Source: Rhizophlyctis rosea (lineage: Eukaryota; Chytridiomycota; Chytridiomycetes; Rhizophlyctidales; Rhizophlyctidaceae). From it: a stretch of 64,000 nucleotides of DNA. The DNA lies in contig JADGJC010000034.1 in NCBI GenBank assembly GCA_027596075.1, positions 124,001-188,000 on the forward strand, read 5' to 3'. The position numbers and the translations under genes are program-made. The notes beneath the pieces were generated by a model. The model saw only the letters and a list, made by a program, of their open reading frames with translations, made no database searches and was not told the DNA's origin. This document shows positions 57,080 through 64,000 of this stretch, piece after piece. The stretch's first letter is position 1, and every line of letters starts with the position of its first letter.

Positions 57080-58619
57080 ATGTTTCCCTTGACTAAGCCC
57101 AAACCTTTGCCCACCGAACCGGTTAGCGGGAAAGCAACAGCACTCCGTCCTGTTGCGTCGAAGTCTCCCCACCTCCGTGCCTTCTATCTCGCTGTTCTCG
57201 GACACTTCGCCGCCTTTTGCTCCTGGTTTGCCATCTCCCCTCTTCTCAGCGGCACCATCGCGCCGGACTTGGGCATATCTCTTTCGGACGTGGCAAGCAG
57301 CGATATCGCCAATGTTGCCTCAACAGTCGTCTTCCGAATCGTCGTCGGCGCAGTGACGGACAAGGTTGGGCCCAAAAAGGCTATGGCCATTGTCCTTGCT
57401 CTGGGCGCCATCCCCGTAGCATGCGTAGGCTTAGTGCACAACCTCGGGGGCTTGATCGCCATTCGAGCTTTCATTGGGTTGTTGGGTGCCGCTTTTGTGC
57501 CTTGCCAGGGTGAGTCTTAATGGATAAACCTCATCCGCCGTGCATCATTCATTGACATTCAAACTGTTTCCAGCTTGGACCACTGCTTTCTTCGCTAAAT
57601 CCATTGTTGGAACGGCCAACGCCGTCGCGGGTGGTCTGGGCAACTCCGGTGCCGGCGTTACATACCTTCTTACGACCACTGTCTTCAACGCTTTCGTGAG
57701 CAGTGGCCGATCGATCTCGACATCCTGGCGCATCACCTACCTCTTCCCTGCCGCATTTTGCTTGATTGTCGCCATCGCTTGCCTCCTCTTTGGTCCCATC
57801 AAACCCGAGCCGTCTTTGCCCTCGATCGCAACACCCGACAATGACACAACACCTACAAGTAGCGCTTCCATTGAAGAACTCAACGTCGACAAACTCGAAC
57901 ACATCAAGGACGCCGATGACAAGAAGGTGTCGATTGATGTTACCCCATCCCACACCGTCACGACTGCGCCCGTTTCCCCGGCAAACCCCTCCACCTCCGC
58001 CCTCGTCCGCCTTCGCCAAGCCTTGACGCCCACTCTTCTCCTTCTCATTTTCCAATATGCATGCTCCTTCGGTGTGGAACTGTCGGTCAACTCTACCCTC
58101 TCCACCTACCTCCAACACGCCTTCCCCTCCCAAATCTCCCAAACCACCGGATCAATGCTTGCCTCCACGTTCGCCCTGCTCAACATCGTTTCTCGTGCCT
58201 CCGGAGGTCTCACATCCGATTCCGCCATGCGCAAGATTGGAATCCGCGGTCGCATTATGACCCAAACCGTTCTTTTGACCCTCACTGCCGCGTTGGTAAT
58301 AGCCTTCTCCTTCGCACCCACCCTCGTTTCCACCATGGTGCTCCTCGTTCTCTTCGCGTTCTGTACCGAGGCGGCAAGTGGTGCGCTCTTTGGTGTACTT
58401 CCATACGTTGCGGATGGGAACATGGGTTTGGCGTCGGGATTGGTCGGTGCTGGTGGTACGATTGGCGGTGCAATCTTCAATGCGGTGTTTAAGCATTACG
58501 TTGACGACTTGCGGAGCGGGTTTAGGGTTATGGGCTTTGTAGTTTTGGTAGGCGCAGTAAGCACATTGTTGTCCAGGGTGGGTGGTGTTGGGCTCTTGAG
58601 TAGGAAGAGCCGGGCATGA
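57080..58619 (+). CDS. NRT2: NRT2/NNP-type nitrate transporter
   Basis: Major-facilitator nitrate/nitrite permease. Two exons join with a GTGAGT donor near 57510 at FVPCQAWTTAFFAKSIVGTA. Twelve membrane segments can be counted. Family signs are FYLAVLGHFAAFCSWFAISP in helix 1, FRIVVGAVTDKVGPKKAM between helices 2 and 3, and the nitrate signature AGGLGNSGAGVT in helix 5. The second half has RASGGLTSDSAMRKIGIRGR and GLASGLVGAGGTIGGAIFNA, the second nitrate signature region. The central loop is long and polar (about 57800-57990), as in fungal NrtA/CrnA. No nitrate or nitrite reductase gene lies in the window. Confidence 0.87.
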
Positions 58620-59005
58620 AAGCCTTCCCTTCTGTTTAGGAGTGCACCTTCTGTGATAGCATTTTAGAGTCGCACTATGCTATTTAGAGTATTTATCCCA
58701 CACAACATCTGTAGATATGTACATCATTATACCCGAACGGGCCGCCTGCGTGAAAGATGCGCAAGGCTTGCAAAATATATACAAATCACTTTCACTAATT
58801 GGCAATCCTGTGCACATCTCCGAGGACCCCCGTGTTGCTGGAAGCTGTGAGTGCTGCGCCACAGTGGGGGCTTCTCACCCAACTTCCTGCCCAACTTCTG
58901 CTTCCCCCCAACTGACAAGACATCTACACCACCTTTGACATCCTTTTGCTTCTGGAGCCTTCACGCGGTACAAAAAGGAACACCTACACCCACACAACAG
59001 AGAAG
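58620..59005. other. Spacer between NRT2 and TFB5
   Basis: About 390 bp, tandem orientation. It holds the NRT2 3' end and the TFB5 promoter. A TATATAC stretch lies at 58778. No gene seen. Confidence 0.4.
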
Positions 59006-59506
59006 ATGGTCCGAGCAATCAGTGGGGCACTGATAGAGTGGTTCGCACACTCCTTCTTGTTCAACAGGTCTCTTCACCAGCTCAACCTCCATTCTTCCCA
59101 CAGTGACCCAGCAGTCCGCCAAATCCTCGTCGACCTCGACAACCAAGCTGAACCAGATCAGAAGTTCATAGTAAAGAAGCTGGACGAGACACACCTACTA
59201 ATACGTATGTTTCAACTCCTGCTGTCCAATTGTCGTGGGGGAATCGGGGTTGCTGTTTCAGCGGTGTCGTACCGTACCACACCTTGACTGATAGTGTTCT
59301 TTGACATCTCTGATCCACAGGGAACGAACACGTTGCTGTAGTAAAGCAGAAACTAGAGGAAATTTTGGAGGTATATCATCATCCCTTACCGGAAGACTGG
59401 CGATTGGGATGGAAGGATGATAGTGATGACCTTCGCAATACACTTCAACTTCAACTTACCGCTCTCTTTATAGGAAAACACATATCGCGCACCAGATCAA
59501 TTTTGA
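59006..59506 (+). CDS. TFB5: TFIIH subunit TFB5 (GTF2H5/TTDA)
   Basis: Smallest subunit of the TFIIH core, which stimulates the XPB ATPase in DNA repair and transcription. Four exons (59006-59040, 59104-59204, 59321-59370, 59474-59506) join in frame to 72 residues, the same length as yeast Tfb5. The product reads MVRAISGALIECDPAVRQIL, VDLDNQ, KFIVKKLDETHLLIR, NEHVAVVKQKLEEILE and ends ENTYRAPDQF. The order GxLIECDPA, KFI, LDxTHL and the final helix match the family. Its short exons make it easy to miss. Confidence 0.9.
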
Positions 59507-60413
59507 AAATTTTGTGACGTGACTAGTACGATGGCGCTTACTGATTATGTCTCTTTGTAAATAGGACTGTGACAATATACCAATATCCATGAGAAGTCAA
59601 TCAAAAATCTTCCGACGGGAATCAAGGAAGGATCTTTCAGTTCAAGGCAGCTGCTGGACTCGTCAGCAAGCTTCTGCTCGGTCTCTGCTCCAGCAACGTA
59701 GCTTGCGTTGGCATTCTGCACCTCGCTCCGTGGACTGAAGTCATGTCAAGCTGAAGCATCTGTGGTCGGCCGAAGGTTGTGCTCAAGGCCATCGTGCACA
59801 TCAAGGCTCCGTTCCGGAGAGTGCGTACAAGGTGGGCTGGACCATCGCCACTTGCGTGGCTGTTAAGTCGCCGACTCCGGAGAATTGGGCTCGTTGAAAT
59901 GGTCATCTCTGGTCCACCGTGTTGAGTACACGACAATGAGCGCAGAAGGAAGACTTAGTCATGAAACGGCAATATGGCTGACGAAGTCTTAGGTTGAATT
60001 GTTCGAATGGAAGAGAATCCTCTGGTGCAGTGATCAAGAAGTGAACTTTACTGCGAGAGCGCATGCGGGCCATTTGGTCAAGGCTTCCGTCCGCAAATCA
60101 ACTCCTCCCAGTCTATGATTTCATTTCTAGGCCATGCGCAAGGATACAAAACTGAGTGAAGTGGTAGTGCTGCGACACTTGATGATTGGGGATGCCACAA
60201 ATTTGGAAGTTCGTGAATTCGTTCTATTTGCCAATGAACGGAGAAACCTAGTGAAATTACAAGAATGGAGGCCAGGAACCCAGTTCCTTCTAGAAATCCA
60301 CCCTAAACCAAAACCAAACCACTATCCTACCAACTAAACTATAAAATGCCAATCCCGAACCTCCTACCCTATCTACAAAACCATCTCCCATTTATAGACA
60401 ACAGCTCCATCTA
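59507..60413. other. Convergent spacer TFB5 / SPX transporter
   Basis: About 900 bp. A minus-strand open frame at 59637-59936 (99 residues) and a plus-strand one at 60134-60337 (67 residues) show no family. The 59640-59900 stretch is richer in GC and CTG-type triplets than its surroundings and could be a remnant or non-coding RNA. Nothing firm. Confidence 0.4.
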
Positions 60414-63400
60414 TCACCGGAAGTCCAACAAGCCCATGATGAAGTATCCGATGCTCATGATCGCCCCCCATGCAATGAAGCCGCTGGGAATTCCTGCAAC
60501 CAAAAAGTCTTTGACGCTCAACCAAGGTATTCCCGTTGCGTCCTCCAACGAGATGGCGTTCATGTTCGGGAAGGATGATACCGGCAGACCCATGGCGCCG
60601 GAACACATCAGGGCTGTTTGTCGTATGAGATTGTTTAAAGTTATGGGATGGGCGCAGGTTTGGATAGGATATCATGAAAAAGAAACCGTAAAAGTAATCA
60701 GTCAAGATTTGCCACATAATATATCGCAAACAAATCAAGAAGAAGCCGAAATCAACGATTGTCCAAACATAACCTACCAGCAGCCATGACCATCGTCCTC
60801 GGTCTAGGATCCGGCAAAGTGTGCGCAACTTGCACAACTATAGGCAAGATGATCAAAGCTCCCACCGTGTGGCTGATGAAGCTCGTCACTAGCAACACGA
60901 TTCCGGAGAAAATGGCTAAGCAGTGGAACGTCGACAAGTTCGTCAAATGCGGCGCGATGCTGCCCGTGATTTCGTGGAGAAGACCTGACGATTCGACCGC
61001 TTTGCCGAGCGCGATACCGCCCATGGCTAGCATTACGACTGATAGTAGGAAAAGTCGAAAGTCAGAAGATACAAAACACTCAACAACCAAGAGGCACTTC
61101 AAAACCCAGCATGATCATAACACCACTCCAAAAAGTACTCACCAGACCACAACATACTATTCCAATCATCCTTCGTCAAAATCCCCGTCCCAAAGAACGC
61201 CACAATCGGGACAATAGCAATAATCCCCATATCCCCAACCCACCCCTCCAACTTACTCTCCGCACACCAAAGCCCAATCGTCAACGCGCTCACAAGCAAA
61301 ATATACACTTGCGTCTTCGTCAACGGGTGGTCCTTGAAATGACTGCGGCTAAAGATCTCCGGCGGGGCGGTGCCTTCGGTTTCCTTGGGGCGGTAGACGG
61401 CGAGGAGGAGACCCCAGATCATTAGGTCGATGGTGACGACGACGGGGAGGGCGATGGTGAACCAGTCTAGCCATGAGGGTGGGGGGTCGATGGTGCCCAT
61501 GGCGATGATGTTTTGGGGGGAGGCGATGGGGGAGGCCATGCCGCCTACGTTGGAGGCCATGGCGATGCCCATGATGAGGCAGCGGGCGTAGGGGGATTTG
61601 TGGGGGAGGTTGCGGAGGATGGGCTGTTGAAATAGCGTCAATGAACGTGTTCAGTAGCATGAATCAAATAAACATATCCAAAAACTCATTGTACCATTGT
61701 ACCAAGCCCCCATAGCGATAAACAAAAGTGCATACTAAACCCCACTGCCACCCTACTAACAAAAAATAACCAAACAAAAAGCCAAGCCCACTCACCGTAA
61801 TTAACGAAAAACACAACACCGGCGCCGCAACATTCGAAATCCACATACTAGCAAACGTACTAACAAACATCAACGCCAACAACACCATATGCGGTTTACT
61901 CCCCGCCTTGCCCAAAACAAACGACGCCACCCCTTTCGCAATGTTGTGTTTGCTCAACGCCGAGGCTAGAGCAAACCCTCCTAGAAGAAGCATGATGACG
62001 GATCCAAACATGTCTGAGAAGATCCTTTTGGACGCTGCTTTGGCGTCCATGCGGTGGTATTCTATGCTGCCGTCTCTTTGAACGACGGGTTCGCGGAGGA
62101 CGCGCAGGAGGACTACGAGGAACGGGACGAAGAGGGCTGTTACGAAGAGTTGGAGGACCTGTGGATTTTGGCATGATTGTCAATATTTTCAAACTCAAAA
62201 AAGTATGCAGCAGCAACCGGCAGAATAAGATGAGTTACCTCGAACGCCCAAAGCAAGGAAACAAACACCAAAATCGCCAAACAATTCCTCTGCTCCGGAA
62301 TCTCAAATGTATCCGCCGTCAAAAGGAACCCAAACACGGTCGAACAAAGCACAAAAAGCATCAACTTCGTAGACAACTTCGGCACCGTGAACTTCAATCC
62401 CAAAAAGATCACCTCCCTCTTCGTCGCCTCATCCGCCGCCTTCTTCAAAGGCCGCAACCCAATAGTCTCCCGCCTCCGCTCCTGCTCAATCATGTCCCTC
62501 CAAATCGTGTTCCGCTCCCACACAATGTGTTCCCGCAAGTTGCTCTTCAAGTCCGTCAGGGCGAGCGACTGTTTTCCGTCCGTCAGGACCCGCGCGTATT
62601 GTTCCACGATCCGGTCCACGGCTTCGTCTAGGCGTTGCTTAGTTTCCGTTCGGAAGGGGTAGGCCGGTTCCACTTTGTTTGCGAGGTAGGTTCTTCGGAG
62701 CTTGTTGCCCGTGACTTTGTCGTACTTTTTGACGATTTTGCTGAAGCCGGTGTAGTTCAGCTCTACGTAATCTTTCAGCTCGCAGAGTAGGACGAACGCG
62801 TCTGATAGGCGTTTGTGGAAGCGTTGGCGGTGTTGTTTCAGGCCTTTGGATCCCCATATGACGGAAGCCATGTATCGGTGTCGTTCGTCTTCGTGCGGGT
62901 TTTGGGGTTCGGAGACGGATCGGCGGGGACGGGTTGGGCGGGAGGAAGGTGCGACGTGGTCTTCGTATACGGATTGCGGTCGTCGAGGACTGTCTCCACT
63001 TGCCGCTGACGCAGCACCTCCCGACGCCCTTCCTAATGTATCGAAGTTGGCAGGCAACGCGGTCTGAGCGAGGAGCCAGGCACCATCATGTGTCTCTATG
63101 TAGTTGATGTCTACCCCAATGGCTTCTACTTCTGCCAAGAGATCCTGCTCTTTCCGGCGGTAGAAGTGGGAAATCTTCTCGAGTTGTTCGTCCAAAGCCC
63201 GTGTGAAGTAAGCATTCGCTTCTTCCTGATCTAGCGGTTGGTGAATGAGGGGTGCTCGTTCCTCGTCTCGAATCTCAGACTCCTCGCTACGACGGTTTCG
63301 GCCGCTTTCGGCGTCAGCTTCACCGGTTTCTATGTCATGCGGGGAGGCTGGGAGGGACTGTAGACCGAGAGTGGCCTTTTCGATGGCATAAATGATTTTT

Positions 63401-63540
63401 TTCAATTGCGAGTATGCTCTAGATCGGGGTACGATGAGAAAATTGACATGGAATTGGTATATTCAAAAACGTTGTGCGTACAAGTAGTACTCTGTCCACT
63501 CTGGCGAAGAATTCAACTGGATCGAGTGGGAGAACTTCAT
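60414..63540 (-). CDS. SPX-domain low-affinity phosphate transporter (Pho87/90/91 type)
   Basis: Plasma or vacuolar membrane phosphate carrier with an SPX inositol-pyrophosphate sensor. The start MKFSHSIQLNSSPEWTEYYL joins, through a GTACGC donor and CTAG acceptor, to AYSQLKKIIYAIEKATLGL, the conserved SPX N terminus. SPX continues with QLEKISHFYRRKEQDLLAEV and DYVELNYTGFSKIVKKYDKV (residues to about 290), carrying lysines of the binding surface. The transport part is of the DASS/CitMHS type: LCSTVFGFLLTADTFEIPEQ, MLLLGGFALASALSKHNIAK, IGIAMASNVGGMASPIASPQN, LLVTSFISHTVGALIILPIV and ends FLVAGIPSGFIAWGAIMSIG. The two SNxxxP/SHTxxA hairpins characteristic of the family are present. About eight exons. 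Confidence 0.9.
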
Positions 63541-64000
63541 CCTGCCAGCTTTGATAGTACCACTACGAGCAACAAGTTGCAAAATGGTTAGTCGATTATC
63601 GAATTTTTCGCAGTTTGAGAATAGAAGCTGGTTGCGCAGCAGTTGTAGTTACTCACCTGTCAGATGGATAAACAAGACAGCGTAATGGTATATCGTCAGC
63701 GGTGAGGATCACTTTCTCAGGGTGCAAGCTGTGATCACGACCCCACGTATGTCCCCTGCGACACTGAGTTTCGTGCACCCCTCGCTCGAGATGGAGGGAT
63801 TTGGAGTTGGTTTTGGAACGCGAAGGGTGCAGATGTTGGTGCACGGCGTCAATGTGGGGTTTTCTTTCGTGCAAAACCAACGGAGATTTCCGGGAACAGT
63901 GTCTTTCGCCTGACTACCCGGGTGAAGTCTAACAGCTTACTTGCTACGTGGGTTGCTAGTTATCGCGTGAAGGGTGAAGGTGGGGGGAGTAAAGCTGAGC
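63541..64000. other. Right edge, upstream of the SPX transporter
   Basis: Promoter/leader of the SPX transporter. Short open frames on both strands (63653-63880 minus, 63722-63913 plus) show no family. A possible 5' UTR exon cannot be ruled out. Nothing else seen. Confidence 0.4.

Noticed and set aside
59637..59936. 99-residue minus-strand open frame, considered as a gene or RNA
   Set aside because: No recognisable protein motif and no RNase P, MRP or SRP RNA signature could be matched by eye.

Overview
The window is eukaryotic and fungal. Genes are split by many short GT-AG introns, and a chitin synthase, a GPI-type GH16 cell-wall enzyme, an alternative oxidase and an Ssh4-like Rsp5 adaptor are present. 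A SPATA4-like calponin-homology gene (a family tied to motile flagella), CotH-type protein and DNMT5 point to a zoosporic, chytrid-type fungus; that placement is inference. Proteins were read by joining exons by hand, so long open frames alone mislead here. Two apparent starts are GTG or TTG and were moved: the F-box/LRR gene gains an upstream exon and DNMT5 starts at the next ATG.

Layout, left to right. 0-6 kb: an ECM15/UPF0045 thiamine-binding-type gene (-) and gamma-tubulin complex GCP2 (+). 6-8 kb: no gene seen. 8-15.5 kb: ankyrin protein, SCAMP (-), WDR53-like (-), GH16/CRH-type transglycosidase (+). 15.7-25 kb: bifunctional lysine-ketoglutarate reductase/saccharopine dehydrogenase (-), CotH-like secreted protein (+), F-box/LRR protein (-). 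25-32 kb: an S4/pseudouridine-synthase-like/PrmC methyltransferase fusion (+), a CHY zinc-finger protein (-), and a gene reading in one frame through alternative oxidase and then COQ6 (+). 32-43 kb: a small unknown (-), a second ankyrin protein (+), a long SPATA4-like protein (-), chitin synthase (-). 43-50 kb: DNMT5, methyltransferase plus RING plus SNF2 (-). 51.5-64 kb: Ssh4-like SPRY adaptor (-) divergent from an unknown 190-residue protein (+), NIF3 (-), a 100-N gap, NRT2-type nitrate transporter (+), TFIIH subunit TFB5 (+), SPX-domain phosphate transporter (-).

The main discovery candidate is the predicted 781-residue alternative oxidase-COQ6 fusion (28575-31931). All 17 exons keep frame, all AOX iron ligands and the COQ6 flavin motifs are present, and one exon carries the AOX end, a linker and the COQ6 start with no stop. 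It would join an enzyme that oxidises ubiquinol to one that makes ubiquinone. The linker holds a presequence-like stretch with an R-N-F/S site, so internal cleavage in mitochondria is possible. The second candidate is the 657-residue fusion at 25133-27350, in which the pseudouridine synthase domain lacks the catalytic aspartate and is joined to an intact PrmC methyltransferase. DNMT5 here carries a PCNA-binding-type motif near its N terminus.
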